A stretch of 23,081 nt of DNA from JAHELQ01 sp965603365 (lineage in GTDB: Bacteria; Acidobacteriota; Aminicenantia; UBA2199): contig CBFDCR010000076.1 of assembly GCA_965603365.1 (NCBI GenBank), positions 1 to 23,081 of the forward strand. The letters run 5' to 3'. Below, piece by piece: positions 6,722 to 15,261 of the stretch. The translations under genes were made by a program, and so were the position numbers. The notes beneath the pieces were generated by a model, which searched no databases, was not told the origin of the DNA, and was given only the letters and a program-made list of their open reading frames with translations. Position 1 is the stretch's first letter. Each line of letters starts with the position of its first letter.

Positions 6722-7513
6722 ATGCGGGATTATCATGTGCATACTTTTTTGTGTCGTCATGCCAGCGGTACGGTGGAGGAGTATGTGGAAGCGGCCATTG
6801 GTAGAGGGATCGAGGAGATGTGCTTTACCGATCACATGCCCATGCCCGAAGAGCGATATACCTATAACCGCATGTTGATGGAGGAGATCGACATCTATTT
6901 CCGCGATATCGAAGCCGCCCGGACAAAATACCCGGGAATCACTATTTTGACCGGCATCGAGGCCGAATACATTAAAGGCTACGAAGATTACCTGGCCGAC
7001 TGGCTCGGCCGCTATCCCTTCGATATGGTGATTATGTCCATCCATTATGTGGCCCACTGGCCGGAGGGACAGTGGGTCTTCGGTTACCATTTCCCCCACA
7101 AGACCATCCGGCAGATTTACCATGAATACTTCCAGGCCATGGTTTCGGGTATCCGCAGCGGGCTTTTCGATGTGGTGGGCCACCTGGACTTGATCAAACG
7201 AAACGATATACCGGTACTGGAGACCAACGGCGACGACATCGAGCGGGTGCTGGAGGCCGTGCACCAACAGGGCATGTGTGTGGAAGCCAACACCTCGGGG
7301 CTGCGCAAATCCATCGGCGAGATATTCCCCTCCCTGGACATTATCCCGGCCATCCTCGACCGGGGCATCCCCCTGACCTTAGGCTCCGATGCCCACAAGC
7401 CCGAACATGTGGGATTTCGCTTTACCGAGGTGTCGGATAGCCTGAAATCATTCACAGACGTAAAATTGGCGCGCTTTAAGAACCGCCAATATTCAATTGT
7501 CCCCCCCTTCTGA
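6722..7513 (+). CDS. PHP-domain histidinol-phosphatase-like phosphoesterase (HisJ/HisK type)
   Basis: 263 residues, the usual length for PHP-type histidinol phosphatases. Metal ligands are all visible: H5 and H7 (DYHVHT), H13, D37/H38 (CFTDHMP), E80 (TGIEAEY), H108 (MSIHY), H154 (VVGHLDL), and D223/H225 (GSDAH). In the family these bind a trinuclear metal centre and hydrolyse L-histidinol phosphate, step 8 of histidine synthesis. No other his gene is nearby, so a different small phosphate ester is possible. The ATG at 6722 is used; it places the HVHT motif at the very N-terminus as expected, although the ribosome binding site is weak. The gene precedes cydAB by 88 bp but that pair has its own promoter. 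Confidence 0.85.
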   Translation: MRDYHVHTFLCRHASGTVEEYVEAAIGRGIEEMCFTDHMPMPEERYTYNRMLMEEIDIYFRDIEAARTKYPGITILTGIEAEYIKGYEDYLADWLGRYPFDMVIMSIHYVAHWPEGQWVFGYHFPHKTIRQIYHEYFQAMVSGIRSGLFDVVGHLDLIKRNDIPVLETNGDDIERVLEAVHQQGMCVEANTSGLRKSIGEIFPSLDIIPAILDRGIPLTLGSDAHKPEHVGFRFTEVSDSLKSFTDVKLARFKNRQYSIVPPF

Positions 7514-7521
7514 ACAAACCT

Positions 7522-7550
7522 TTGCCTTTTGGCCCAAATCATGGTAGGAT
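7522..7550 (+). promoter_or_regulatory. Candidate promoter of cydAB
   Basis: TTGCCT (7522-7527) and TAGGAT (7545-7550) with 17-bp spacing, 52 bp before the cydA start. The match is moderate and no operator for an oxygen sensor was recognised. Confidence 0.5.
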
Positions 7551-7601
7551 TACCGGGCAGATGAGACTGATTACATTTCAGTTTTGTGAGAGGAGGTGCA
7601 C

Positions 7602-8927
7602 ATGGACGCAGTACTATTGGCCCGAATCCAATTTGCCTTTACGGTGGGGTTTCACTTCATCTTCCCCCCCCTGACGTTGGGGTTGACGTTAATCATTTTA
7701 ATCTTAGAAAGCTGGTACTTGAAGACCCGGGAAGATCTCTACAAAAAGCTCTCCGCCCTGCTGGTAAAAATAGTGGGACTGGTGTTCGTGCTGGGCACCG
7801 CCACCGGCATTGTCATGGAGTTTGCCTTCGGCAACAATTGGGCAGAATACTCACGGTTGGTGGGGGACGTATTCGGCGCGCCGCTGGCTGCCGAGGGTAT
7901 CTTCGCCTTTTTCCTGGAATCCGTGTTCCTGGGCATCTTAGTCTTTGGCCGCCGGAAGGTGTCCGAAAAGGTGTACTGGTTGTCTTCGCTGCTGGTGTTT
8001 ATCGGGGCGCATCTGTCGGGGCTGTGGATCATCATCGCCAACTCCTGGATGCAAACACCGGCGGGATTCAAGATGGTGGAAGGCAAGGCGGTGCTGACCG
8101 ATTTTTTCCAGGCAGCCCTCAACCACTCCACCTTGATCCGCTTTTTCCACACCGTCATCGGTTCGTGGCTGACCGGCGCACTGGCGGCGGCCGCCATTGC
8201 CGCCTGGTATCTATTAAAAGACCGCTTCACCGAGTATGCCAAAAAACTGCTGGCTATTTCCCTGGTCATTTTTGCCCTCACCTCGGTGCTGCAGTTGATC
8301 CAGGGTCACCACCACTCGGTGCAGGTGGCTAAGACCCAGCCGGAGAAGATGGCGGCCTTTGAGGCTTTATGGGAAACGAAAAAGGGGGTTCCCCTGGCTA
8401 TGTTCGGCATCCCGGATCAAAAGAACAGGCAGACCTACCTGGAGATCGGCATCCCCAAATTGTTGAGTTTCCTGGTCTACTGGGACTGGGAGGCGGAGAT
8501 AAAGGGCTTAAACGAGTTCCCCGCCGATGAACATCCGCCGGTTTTAATCTCCTACGCCTCCTATCACACCATGATCGGCCTGGGTATGCTCTTTATCGCC
8601 TTCTCCTGGCTGGGTATTCTTCTTTTGTGGCGAAAAAAGGTGTGGGGATTTCGCCGGTATTTATGGGGCCTGATCATACTGGCGCCGTTGGCGTTGGTGG
8701 CCATGGAGGTCGGCTGGATCGCCGCCGAGGTGGGCCGGCAGCCCTGGGCGGTGTACAGGGTACTGAGGACCGCGGATGCGGTATCGAAGGTGGTGCCCGC
8801 CGGCCAGATCCTGTTCTCGCTGATTCTCTTCGCCCTGATCTATGCGCTCCTGTTGGTGGTATTTTTGAAAATACTCTTCAAAATCGTCAAAAAGGGGCCG
8901 GAGCCACTGGCCCCCCAGGGATATTAA
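7602..8927 (+). CDS. cydA: Cytochrome bd-type quinol oxidase subunit I
   Basis: 441 residues from ATG 7602, chosen over the GTG at 7596 because AGGAGG lies immediately upstream. The protein begins with LLARIQFAFTVGFHFIFPPLTLG, where H18 matches the high-spin heme ligand. H183 (RFFHTVIG) matches the low-spin heme ligand, and M368 (AMEVGWIAAEVGRQPW) lies in the conserved motif that holds the other axial ligand. About nine membrane helices are visible. The Q-loop (after VQVAKTQPEKMAAFEALW) is of the short type found outside enterobacteria. It reduces O2 to water with electrons from quinol in the inner membrane at low oxygen, forming a complex with CydB directly downstream. Confidence 0.96.
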   Translation: MDAVLLARIQFAFTVGFHFIFPPLTLGLTLIILILESWYLKTREDLYKKLSALLVKIVGLVFVLGTATGIVMEFAFGNNWAEYSRLVGDVFGAPLAAEGIFAFFLESVFLGILVFGRRKVSEKVYWLSSLLVFIGAHLSGLWIIIANSWMQTPAGFKMVEGKAVLTDFFQAALNHSTLIRFFHTVIGSWLTGALAAAAIAAWYLLKDRFTEYAKKLLAISLVIFALTSVLQLIQGHHHSVQVAKTQPEKMAAFEALWETKKGVPLAMFGIPDQKNRQTYLEIGIPKLLSFLVYWDWEAEIKGLNEFPADEHPPVLISYASYHTMIGLGMLFIAFSWLGILLLWRKKVWGFRRYLWGLIILAPLALVAMEVGWIAAEVGRQPWAVYRVLRTADAVSKVVPAGQILFSLILFALIYALLLVVFLKILFKIVKKGPEPLAPQGY

Positions 8928-8939
8928 AGGAGGCCGACC

Positions 8940-9944
8940 ATGGAACTTTTGCAGACCATCTGGTTTTTGTTGATCGTTTTCCTGCTGCTGGGTTATGCCG
9001 TGCTGGACGGGTTTGACCTGGGGATCGGCATATTGACGCCTGTGCTGGCCAAAAAGGAGGAGGAGAAGAGGGTGCTGTTTAACGCCGTGGGCCCGGTGTG
9101 GGACGGCAACGAGGTGTGGCTCATCGCCGCCGGGACTTCCCTCTTTGCCGCGTTTCCGTCCGTCTATGCCACTGTCTTCAGCGGCTTTTACCTGGCCCTG
9201 ATGCTGGTCTTGTTTGCCCTGATTTTCCGGGCCGTATCCTTAGAGTTCTGGAGCTTTGACCGGCAAAACCGGAAGCTGTGGAGCGCAACCTTCGTGGTGG
9301 GCAGCCTGCTGCCTTCGTTTCTGTACGGCGTGGCCCTGGGCAACATCATCCAGGGTATCCCCTTAAACAGCCACCTCGATTTCAGCGGGAATTTCTTCAC
9401 CCTGCTGCGGCCCTTCCCCTTAGCCGCCGGACTCTTAAGCCTGTGTGCCATCCTGCTGCAGGGCAGCACCTACGGGGCCTTAAAAACCGAGGCCGAAGTG
9501 CAGGGCCGGGCGCGTTGGGTCACCTCCCGGTTGTGGCTGGCCTTCATGGTGGTGTTCCTGCTGAATATCCTGCTGGCCATCCTGTCCGTCGAGGGGTTGG
9601 CTGAACGGATCGTGGGCTGGCTGTTCGTGTTGATTGTCCTGCTGGGCTGGGGCCTGATGAAATATTTCCTCACCAGGGGCAAAGACGCGGCCGTTTTTCT
9701 GTCTTCCTCCTTGATCCATGTGGGGCTGTGGGGCATCATTGCCGCGATTCAGTTTCCCTACCTGGTGCGGGCCAGTAACAATCCGGCCTATCACCTGACG
9801 ATTTACAACGCCTCTTCCGGTCCTCTGAGCCTGAAGGTCATGACCATCATCGCCCTGGTGGGCATGCCCATCGTGATCGCCTACAGTATTTACGTCCACC
9901 GTGTTTTTAGGGGCAAAGTTAAACTCGACAGCCCGGGCAGTTAA
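8940..9944 (+). CDS. cydB: Cytochrome bd-type quinol oxidase subunit II
   Basis: 334 residues, starting 12 bp after cydA with AAAGGAGG in front. The family signature GYAVLDGFDLGIG is at residues ~19-31, followed by GPVWDGNEVWLIAAGTSLFAAFP. About eight hydrophobic helices span the whole length. It pairs with CydA to form the bd oxidase. No cydX-like small ORF or cydCD exporter gene is visible after it: the next 120 bp contain only the promoter of the next operon. Confidence 0.96.
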   Translation: MELLQTIWFLLIVFLLLGYAVLDGFDLGIGILTPVLAKKEEEKRVLFNAVGPVWDGNEVWLIAAGTSLFAAFPSVYATVFSGFYLALMLVLFALIFRAVSLEFWSFDRQNRKLWSATFVVGSLLPSFLYGVALGNIIQGIPLNSHLDFSGNFFTLLRPFPLAAGLLSLCAILLQGSTYGALKTEAEVQGRARWVTSRLWLAFMVVFLLNILLAILSVEGLAERIVGWLFVLIVLLGWGLMKYFLTRGKDAAVFLSSSLIHVGLWGIIAAIQFPYLVRASNNPAYHLTIYNASSGPLSLKVMTIIALVGMPIVIAYSIYVHRVFRGKVKLDSPGS

Positions 9945-9977
9945 ACCGTTTTAACAGTCCCGGCAAAGATCTGAGAT

Positions 9978-10006
9978 TTGACAGTATGCCACTTTTGCGG
10001 TATTAT
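9978..10006 (+). promoter_or_regulatory. Strong sigma-70 promoter of the MoxR operon
   Basis: Perfect TTGACA at 9978-9983 and TATTAT at 10001-10006 with ideal 17-bp spacing, about 55 nt upstream of the predicted transcription-to-translation start at 10067. Confidence 0.8.
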
Positions 10007-10066
10007 TTTTAACCCTGTTTATGATTTAGAAATCTGTCCTCTCCGCAAAGGAGTTGTTAATACACT

Positions 10067-10993
10067 ATGAAAAAAGAGATCGAAAATATCGTGGCGGGAA
10101 TCGGCCGCATCATCCTGGGCAAGACTGCCGAGATCCGCCTGGTCATTACCTGCATCCTGGCTAAGGGGCATCTGCTCATCGAAGACATTCCCGGCATGGG
10201 CAAGACCACCCTGGCCCGGGCCATTGCCAAAATCCTGGGGCTCGACTTTTCCCGCATCCAGTTCACCAGCGACATCCTGCCCGCCGACGTGGTGGGGGTG
10301 TCGATCTTCAACAACGACAAGAAGGTGTTTCAATTCCACCCCGGCCCCCTGTTTGGCCAGATGGTGTTGGCCGACGAGTTGAACCGGGCCACCCCCCGCA
10401 CCCAGAGTGCCCTGCTGGAGGCCATGGAGGAGGGCCAGGTCTCGGTGGACGGTGTCACCCATCCTCTTCCCCAACCATTCTTTGTCATCGCCACCCAGAA
10501 CCAGCGCTATCATGTGGGCACCTTCCCGCTGCCGGAATCGCAGTTGGACCGCTTCCTGATGCGCATCCACCTGGGTTACCCGGACTACCAGGCGGAGCGG
10601 GAACTGCTCGTGGGCAGGAACCGCCAGGAGATATTGAAGGAGTTGGCTGCCGCGATCCCGGTCTCCCGTCTGCAGGAGATGCAGGCCGCGGTCCAGGGGA
10701 TATATGCCTCCGAGGCCATACTGGACTACATCCAGGATATACTGGCCCAGAGCCGCAGCAGCCCCGATCAATACCTGGGGCTCTCCCCCAGGGCCGGCAT
10801 GGCCCTGCTGGAAGCGGCCCGGGCCTGGGCCTATTGCGAAGACCGGGACATGATACTGCCCGAAGATATCCAGAGGGTGGCCGGCAGTGTGCTGGAGCAC
10901 CGGCTCGACCCCGAAGGCAGCAAGGTCAAGGGCAGCGAATACCGGGCCAGCCGCCAATTGATCCGGTCGGTCCCCCTGGGCCCGAAAAATTAA
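10067..10993 (+). CDS. MoxR-family AAA+ ATPase
   Basis: 308 residues, normal for MoxR proteins. Walker A is DIPGMGKTTLA (residues 40-50), the form usual in MoxR; Walker B is VLADELNRATPRTQSALLEAMEE, followed by the sensor sequence FFVIATQNQ and the MoxR-typical FPLPESQLDRFLMRI. AAGGAG lies 12 bp before the ATG. MoxR ATPases act as chaperones for protein or metal-cofactor maturation and are very commonly encoded with DUF58 and transglutaminase genes, as here. The actual substrate in this operon is not known. Confidence 0.93.
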   Translation: MKKEIENIVAGIGRIILGKTAEIRLVITCILAKGHLLIEDIPGMGKTTLARAIAKILGLDFSRIQFTSDILPADVVGVSIFNNDKKVFQFHPGPLFGQMVLADELNRATPRTQSALLEAMEEGQVSVDGVTHPLPQPFFVIATQNQRYHVGTFPLPESQLDRFLMRIHLGYPDYQAERELLVGRNRQEILKELAAAIPVSRLQEMQAAVQGIYASEAILDYIQDILAQSRSSPDQYLGLSPRAGMALLEAARAWAYCEDRDMILPEDIQRVAGSVLEHRLDPEGSKVKGSEYRASRQLIRSVPLGPKN

Positions 10994-10999
10994 GATTCA

Positions 11000-11911
11000 A
11001 TGCGTGTCCGCCCCACCTCTGCCGGGTTTCTCCTGTTTCCCACCCTCTTAGCCATGCTGCTGGCCGCCATGAACTACAGCAACAACATGGCCTATATCCT
11101 CTCCTTTCTCATCCTTGGCCTGACGGTGGTGGCCCTGCTCTATACCCGCAGCAACTTAAGGGGGCTTCACATCGCCGCTATCCAGCCCCAGACCGCCTTT
11201 GCCGGCGGCGATATTACCTTTTCCCTGGAAATCCACAACCGCTCTTCCGGCAAACGGCTGGCGGTGTACCTGGCAGCCGAAAACAAGGCCGCAGAGTACC
11301 GTTTGTCCGCGCCCCTCAATGTCGCCCCCCTGTCCGCCGCCGCCGTGGACATAATCCTAACAGCCCCGCGGCGGGGTGTTTTTTCACTCAGCGGTATTAC
11401 GATGGTAACGGCCTTCCCCTTCGGCCTTTTCCAGGTGCGGCGCCGGCTGCCGGTGGAGAAGGAATACGTGGTCTTTCCCCGGCCCGCGGGTTTAAGACCC
11501 TGGCCCCTGCCGGAAGCGGATATCACCGGCGAAGACAATACGGCCGGCTACCATTTCAGCGGCGGCGACGATTTTTCCGGGCTGCGCCCCTACCGCCCCG
11601 GCGAATCCCAGCGGCACATCCACTGGAAGGCGGTGGCCCGGGGGCGGCCCTTGAGCGTGAAGGAGTTTTCCGGCGGCGGCAGCCAGCAGTTATGGTTCGA
11701 CTGGTCCGGCCTGGGGGGAGTGGGCACAGAAGCCCGCCTCTCCCAGTTGACCCGCTGGGTGCTGGAGGCGGATCAGCAGGGTTGCGAATTCGGCTTAAGG
11801 TTACCGGGCAGCCTGATTCAGCCGGATTCCGGTTCCCGGCATACGTTGAAGAGTTTGCGGGCGCTGGCACTGTTTAATTTAGGGGTCGGGGGGTCGAGTG
11901 AAGAGGGCTAA
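11000..11911 (+). CDS. DUF58 membrane protein
   Basis: 303 residues starting 6 bp after the MoxR stop, with no clear Shine-Dalgarno, so translation is probably coupled. Two membrane helices lie near residues 7-25 and 30-46. A domain of beta-sandwich appearance follows, then the DUF58 signature FSGLRPYRPGESQRHIHWKAVARGRPLSVKEF. DUF58 proteins sit on the cytoplasmic side, partly resemble von Willebrand A domains, and partner MoxR. The 3' end overlaps the next gene by 14 bp, supporting a single operon. Confidence 0.93.
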   Translation: MRVRPTSAGFLLFPTLLAMLLAAMNYSNNMAYILSFLILGLTVVALLYTRSNLRGLHIAAIQPQTAFAGGDITFSLEIHNRSSGKRLAVYLAAENKAAEYRLSAPLNVAPLSAAAVDIILTAPRRGVFSLSGITMVTAFPFGLFQVRRRLPVEKEYVVFPRPAGLRPWPLPEADITGEDNTAGYHFSGGDDFSGLRPYRPGESQRHIHWKAVARGRPLSVKEFSGGGSQQLWFDWSGLGGVGTEARLSQLTRWVLEADQQGCEFGLRLPGSLIQPDSGSRHTLKSLRALALFNLGVGGSSEEG

Positions 11912-13925
11912 GGGGATTGTTTTGCCGCCGGTGGCGGTGTCGGCGGGTGCACTGGGCTGGTTGACGGCGGGACTCCTGGTTACCTTCATGCGCCATGTAT
12001 TCAACATCCCCATCTGGGCACCGGCCTTTGCCCTCCTCATTGCCCTCTGGCGCTACCGCCTGATGGTACTAAACAGACCGCTGCCCTCCCGCACGGTTCG
12101 CCTGCTCTTAACCCTGGCCGCCTGCACCGCCGTGCTGCTGACCTTCGGCAACTTCCTGGGCCGGGACCCCGGCATCACCGCGCTGGTGATGCTCATCGGC
12201 CTGAAACTGCTGGAACTCAAATCCGGCCGCGACTTCACCCTGGTGGTGTTACTCTGCTATTTTACCCTGCTGGTCATATTCCTGTACGACCAGACCATCC
12301 CCGATCTTCTCTTCACCTTCGCAGCCGTCAGCCTGCTGACCGCCGCGCTGCTGCGGCTGCACCATCCCGGAGGCGAAGCGGCCGGGGCTTTCACCTTCAT
12401 TAAATTTTCCCTGAAATCGGTGCTGCTGAGCCTGCCCTTCGTGGTGGTGCTGTTTCTCTTCTTTCCCCGCACCCCCGGCGCCTTCCTGAACCTGATGCCC
12501 GGCGGCGGTCCCTTCGGCTATTCCGGCTTTTCCGAATTCATCTGGCCCGGCCGCATCGCCCGGGTGGCCGCCTCCGACGCCGTCGCCTTCCGGGTTCACT
12601 TCCCCGACCACAATATACCCGCCCAAAGGGATCGCTATTTCCGGGGCCTGGTGTTGTGGTTTACCGACGGCCTCTACTGGTTCCAGGGCAAGTTCCCGAA
12701 CCGCCCGGCCCGCTCCGAGCCGGTGCCGGGGCCTACCATCCGCCAGGAAATTACCCTGGCGCCCCACGACCAGAGGTGGCTGTTTGCCCTGGATAAGCCG
12801 GTCGTCTTTCCCGGCTGGTCCAAAGGCCTGCCGGGGCACATATTCCGGGCCCCCAGACCCATCAAAAATCACCTCCGCTACCGGGTGGAATCCCAGCTCA
12901 CCCTGCCGCCGGAAACGGAGCTGCACCCGGTCCGGCAAAAATGGTGTCTCCAGCGTCCCCGCAAGATCAATGCCCGTCTATTAAGACTGGCCCAGACCCT
13001 GAAAGGCGACAACCCCTCGGCCGGGGGAACTGTCCGGGCCATGCTGGACTATTTCAGGCAAGAGGGATTCCGCTACACCACCGAACCGGGTACCCTGAAC
13101 TGGCGTGATCCGGTGGCCGATTTCCTGTTTAACAAACGGCGGGGATTTTGCGAACACTATGCCTCGGCCTTTGCCTTCATGATGCGTCTGGCCGGGGTAC
13201 CGGCCCGGGTGATCGTGGGCTACCAGGGGGGTGAATACAACCCGGTGGGCGACTACCTGGTGGTGCGGCAGGCCGATGCCCATGCCTGGTGTGAGGTCTG
13301 GCTGCCGGGGCAGGGCTGGACCCGCATCGACCCCACCGCGGTCGTGTCCCCCGAACGGCTGGAATACGGCATCGGCATGAGCCGCTCCCTCTCCGGCCTG
13401 GATGCTTCCGGGGAGGCCGACCGGTCCGAGGCCATCCAGCGGGCCTTGAAACGGGGGTTCTGGAAATCACTGCTGCAAAACCTGCGCTACTACTGGGACA
13501 CCATCGACAACCACTGGAACCTGTGGATCATCAGCTACGACCAATTCAGCCAGCGGGACTTTTTGCAGAATTTGGGCATCTTTCCCACCGGCATCCTGGG
13601 ACTCTTGCTGCTGACGCTCCTGGTGTCGGCTGTGTTGTATGGCACGATTTCCTATTTTTTGAAGATGCAGGTCAGGGCCGCCGACCCGGTGAGTAAAGCC
13701 TACCTCCAATTTTGCCGGAAACTGCGGCGTTCAGGCCTGCAGATCCCCCCCTGGCAAGGCCCCCTCGACCTGGAACGCCGGGCCAAAGCCGCCCTGCCCA
13801 ACCGGGCCGCCGAAATCCACACCATCCTCCGCCTCTACACCCGCCTCCACTACGGCCGCCCCCCCCACGACCCCCATTCCCCAAAACAACTCTCCAAACA
13901 CATCCGCCGCTTCCATAGTCATTAA
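11898..13925 (+). CDS. TgpA-like membrane transglutaminase (DUF3488 / transglutaminase / DUF4129)
   Basis: 675 residues starting at a GTG that overlaps the DUF58 gene by 14 bp. The N-terminal ~190 residues hold about six membrane helices (DUF3488). A periplasmic transglutaminase-like domain follows with a complete catalytic triad: C418 (RRGFCEHYASAF), H462 (DAHAWCEVW) and D478 (TRIDPTA). One more helix lies near 555-585, and the ~80-residue cytoplasmic tail is DUF4129-like. Family members act on periplasmic peptides or proteins and TgpA is essential in Pseudomonas; the substrate here is unknown. The last codons (KQLSKHIRRFHSH) are repeated as loose fragments at 15453 and 19441 with the same frame and a stop after them, which is unusual. 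Confidence 0.93.
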   Translation: MKRAKGIVLPPVAVSAGALGWLTAGLLVTFMRHVFNIPIWAPAFALLIALWRYRLMVLNRPLPSRTVRLLLTLAACTAVLLTFGNFLGRDPGITALVMLIGLKLLELKSGRDFTLVVLLCYFTLLVIFLYDQTIPDLLFTFAAVSLLTAALLRLHHPGGEAAGAFTFIKFSLKSVLLSLPFVVVLFLFFPRTPGAFLNLMPGGGPFGYSGFSEFIWPGRIARVAASDAVAFRVHFPDHNIPAQRDRYFRGLVLWFTDGLYWFQGKFPNRPARSEPVPGPTIRQEITLAPHDQRWLFALDKPVVFPGWSKGLPGHIFRAPRPIKNHLRYRVESQLTLPPETELHPVRQKWCLQRPRKINARLLRLAQTLKGDNPSAGGTVRAMLDYFRQEGFRYTTEPGTLNWRDPVADFLFNKRRGFCEHYASAFAFMMRLAGVPARVIVGYQGGEYNPVGDYLVVRQADAHAWCEVWLPGQGWTRIDPTAVVSPERLEYGIGMSRSLSGLDASGEADRSEAIQRALKRGFWKSLLQNLRYYWDTIDNHWNLWIISYDQFSQRDFLQNLGIFPTGILGLLLLTLLVSAVLYGTISYFLKMQVRAADPVSKAYLQFCRKLRRSGLQIPPWQGPLDLERRAKAALPNRAAEIHTILRLYTRLHYGRPPHDPHSPKQLSKHIRRFHSH

Positions 13926-13928
13926 GAG

Positions 13929-13946
13929 GGTTCAGGTTCAGGTTCA
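13929..13946 (+). repeat. GGTTCA hexamer repeat
   Basis: Three perfect tandem GGTTCA units directly after the TgpA-like stop codon. A similar but imperfect run lies at 17389-17415 after the TPR pseudogene. Confidence 0.75.
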
Positions 13947-14007
13947 GGTCAAAAAAAGGCAGCAGGCATCAGGCATTTAGGCAAGGGGCAATCGTAAATG
14001 GGTGCCT

Positions 14008-14035
14008 GTAGGGGACGCAGATCTGCGTCCCCTAC
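14008..14035. repeat. 28-bp perfect palindrome, copy 1
   Basis: GTAGGGGACGCAGA is followed directly by its exact reverse complement, with no loop. Identical copies lie at 14603-14630 and 16341-16368. Here it stands between the TgpA-like gene and an antitoxin-like gene, and no CHAT-type gene follows it. Confidence 0.9.
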
Positions 14036-14045
14036 CATCTGGATC

Positions 14046-14096
14046 TGCCGCCTCTCTCTGGGCGCCCCACCACAATCTATTTTCTACATCCCCCAA
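14046..14096. repeat. Dispersed 50-bp repeat, copy 1
   Basis: A block containing CTCTCTGGGCGCCCCACCAC and then TCTATTTTCTACATCCCCC. It recurs at 16196-16244 and, with a G-rich change in the centre, at 17571-17620. It contains the palindromic core GGGCGCCC. No coding potential. Confidence 0.75.
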
Positions 14097-14146
14097 CCTT
14101 GCGCTCTTCTCCCTATTGTTTTAATCAATCGTCTCTACTATTTGCT

Positions 14147-14452
14147 CTATACTGGGCTTGATAGGTAGACGACCTCGTTAAGGATTCTCTGGCCGATTCT
14201 GGGTCTTAATGCGCTCTTCATGACCAGGTCAACTTTTACCCCCAGTAATTCGCTGAGATATCTTTCTAAGGCGACAAATTTGAGCAGGCTGATGGTCTCC
14301 TCAAATTCCACCAATAGATCCAGATCACTGGCTGCCCGCTGGTCTCCCCTCACATAAGAACCGAACAGGCCGATCTCTTTGACTTTGAAATTTTCAGACA
14401 AGATCTTCTTATGTTCCCCCAGCAGTTCTTTGATTTTTTCAACATCCTTCAT
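14147..14452 (-). CDS. MntA-type minimal nucleotidyltransferase (orphan antitoxin-like)
   Basis: 101 residues. The polymerase-beta-like signature GLFGSYVRGDQRAASDLDLLVEF holds G31-S32 and the metal-binding pair D43/D45. The ATG at 14452 has GGAGG ten bases upstream. In the family these MNT proteins pair with a HEPN toxin and silence it by AMPylation. The HEPN gene normally follows directly, but the 220 bp downstream to the TgpA-like gene contain only repeats, so the partner is missing. The last five residues (LSSPV) look like an added tail, consistent with a repeat having replaced the original 3' end. Confidence 0.85.
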   Translation of the reverse strand: MKDVEKIKELLGEHKKILSENFKVKEIGLFGSYVRGDQRAASDLDLLVEFEETISLLKFVALERYLSELLGVKVDLVMKSALRPRIGQRILNEVVYLSSPV

Positions 14453-14481
14453 TTTGATCAGGCCTCCAATAACCTCTAATA

Positions 14482-14510
14482 ATTATAGTACTTATTTCAC
14501 AAAAAAGAAA
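14482..14510 (-). promoter_or_regulatory. Weak candidate promoter of the MNT gene
   Basis: A consensus TATAAT on the minus strand (14487-14482) lies 30 bp before the start codon. The hexamer 17 bp upstream (TTTCTT) is a poor -35. Confidence 0.35.
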
Positions 14511-14526
14511 CACCCATTGCTCTTTT

Positions 14527-14559
14527 ATTCCACCATTCCATCATTCCATTATTCCACTG
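14527..14559. repeat. ATTCC-type simple repeat
   Basis: An imperfect run of ATTCCA units. A matching run lies at 16253-16299. Both runs lead into the same conserved block (CTGTCTGGGGTGGCTTG, palindrome, start of a CHAT-type gene), so they belong to one duplicated segment. Confidence 0.7.
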
Positions 14560-14602
14560 TCTGGGGTGGCTTGCTTTTTGAGGGAATTTTTGATATGTTG
14601 GT

Positions 14603-14630
14603 GTAGGGGACGCAGATCTGCGTCCCCTAC
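14603..14630. repeat. 28-bp perfect palindrome, copy 2
   Basis: Identical to the copies at 14008 and 16341. It lies 18 bp before the ATG of a decayed CHAT-type gene and shares its flanks with copy 3 on both sides. Confidence 0.9.
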
Positions 14631-14648
14631 TTTAGAAATAGGGAAACG

Positions 14649-14865
14649 ATGATGAGCAGACAGGAGAAACAGGACGGCCCGGGCCCGGGGCGTTCCCCTG
14701 CAGTGGCTCATCCCCCACCTCTACCTGGGCCGGCCCGTCGAGGTGGTGGACTGGCAGCAGCCCTTTGCGCCGCTTAAACCCGAAGCCCGGGGCATCCTGT
14801 TTGAAAACACCACCATGGAGAAGTCGGGGCTGGAGACCGATCAATTCGTGGGCCGGAGGATCTAA
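14649..14865 (+). pseudogene. CHAT-STAND gene remnant A: start codons joined to the CHAT C-terminus
   Basis: The first codons read MMSRQEKQ, identical to remnant B at 16387, and then switch frame within a G/C run. From about 14692 the new frame reads VPLQWLIPHLYLGRPVEVVDW, continues through FENTTMEKSGLETDQFVGRR and stops at 14865. That is the end of a CHAT protease domain running into the FVGRR lead-in of a STAND/NB-ARC ATPase. About 200 residues of CHAT N-terminus and everything after the lead-in are deleted. The parts kept here are exactly those missing from remnant B. A product from this locus is unlikely. Confidence 0.75.
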
Positions 14866-14903
14866 AATTTGCCTGGCCCTTTTTTGGTTGGTGGGGTGGG
14901 GAG

Positions 14904-14931
14904 TTGAAAAAAGTTGTAAAATGGGTATAAT
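14904..14931 (+). promoter_or_regulatory. Promoter of the first hicB
   Basis: TTGAAA (14904-14909) and TATAAT (14926-14931) separated by 16 bp, 31 bp upstream of the hicB start. Confidence 0.7.
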
Positions 14932-14961
14932 TTGAAGTGTCGTGTTTTAGGAGCAACAACT

Positions 14962-15261
14962 ATGGAGAAAAAATATACGGTAATTGTGAGAAAGAGCAAG
15001 CTTGAGTATGTGGCCATATGTCTCGAACTTAATGTCTGTGCCAGGGGGGTGGATCTGGCCGATGTGGAAAAGAACCTATGGGAGGCCATAGAACTTTATC
15101 TACAGGATATCCGGGAACACCCGGACACATGTGTGGCGCCAATCTCCACAGAAGAGTTGATCGAATTTTTACAGGATACGGAACCCGAATGGCATCGGGA
15201 AACCGGGAAGAAGTTGATGCTGAGGCCGTTTGAGGTTCACGAGGTTCCGGCCTATGCCTAA
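14962..15261 (+). CDS. hicB: HicB-family antitoxin
   Basis: 99 residues from ATG 14962, which has AGGAG nine bases upstream; an upstream TTG/ATG in frame at 14932 lacks one. The N-terminus YTVIVRKSKLEYVAICLELNVCARGVDLADVEKNLWEAIELYL is the HicB partial RNase-H-like fold. The C-terminal ~45 residues are longer than in minimal HicB and may carry DNA binding or dimerisation. It overlaps the start of a hicA gene by 8 bp, the usual coupling, but that hicA is truncated. HicB neutralises HicA mRNA interferase and represses its own promoter. Confidence 0.85.
   Translation: MEKKYTVIVRKSKLEYVAICLELNVCARGVDLADVEKNLWEAIELYLQDIREHPDTCVAPISTEELIEFLQDTEPEWHRETGKKLMLRPFEVHEVPAYA

Noticed and set aside
6623..7267. 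Minus-strand open frame across the PHP phosphatase
   Set aside because: It runs antisense to a gene with all metal-binding motifs intact and shows no family features of its own.
9945..9962. GTTAAACCGTTTTAAC near-palindrome as terminator of cydAB
   Set aside because: The stem is A/T-only around a mismatched centre and has no T run after it, so it is too weak to call.
11556..11870. Arg/Pro-rich minus-strand frame inside the DUF58 gene
   Set aside because: Low-complexity antisense of a G+C-rich gene with secure DUF58 motifs.
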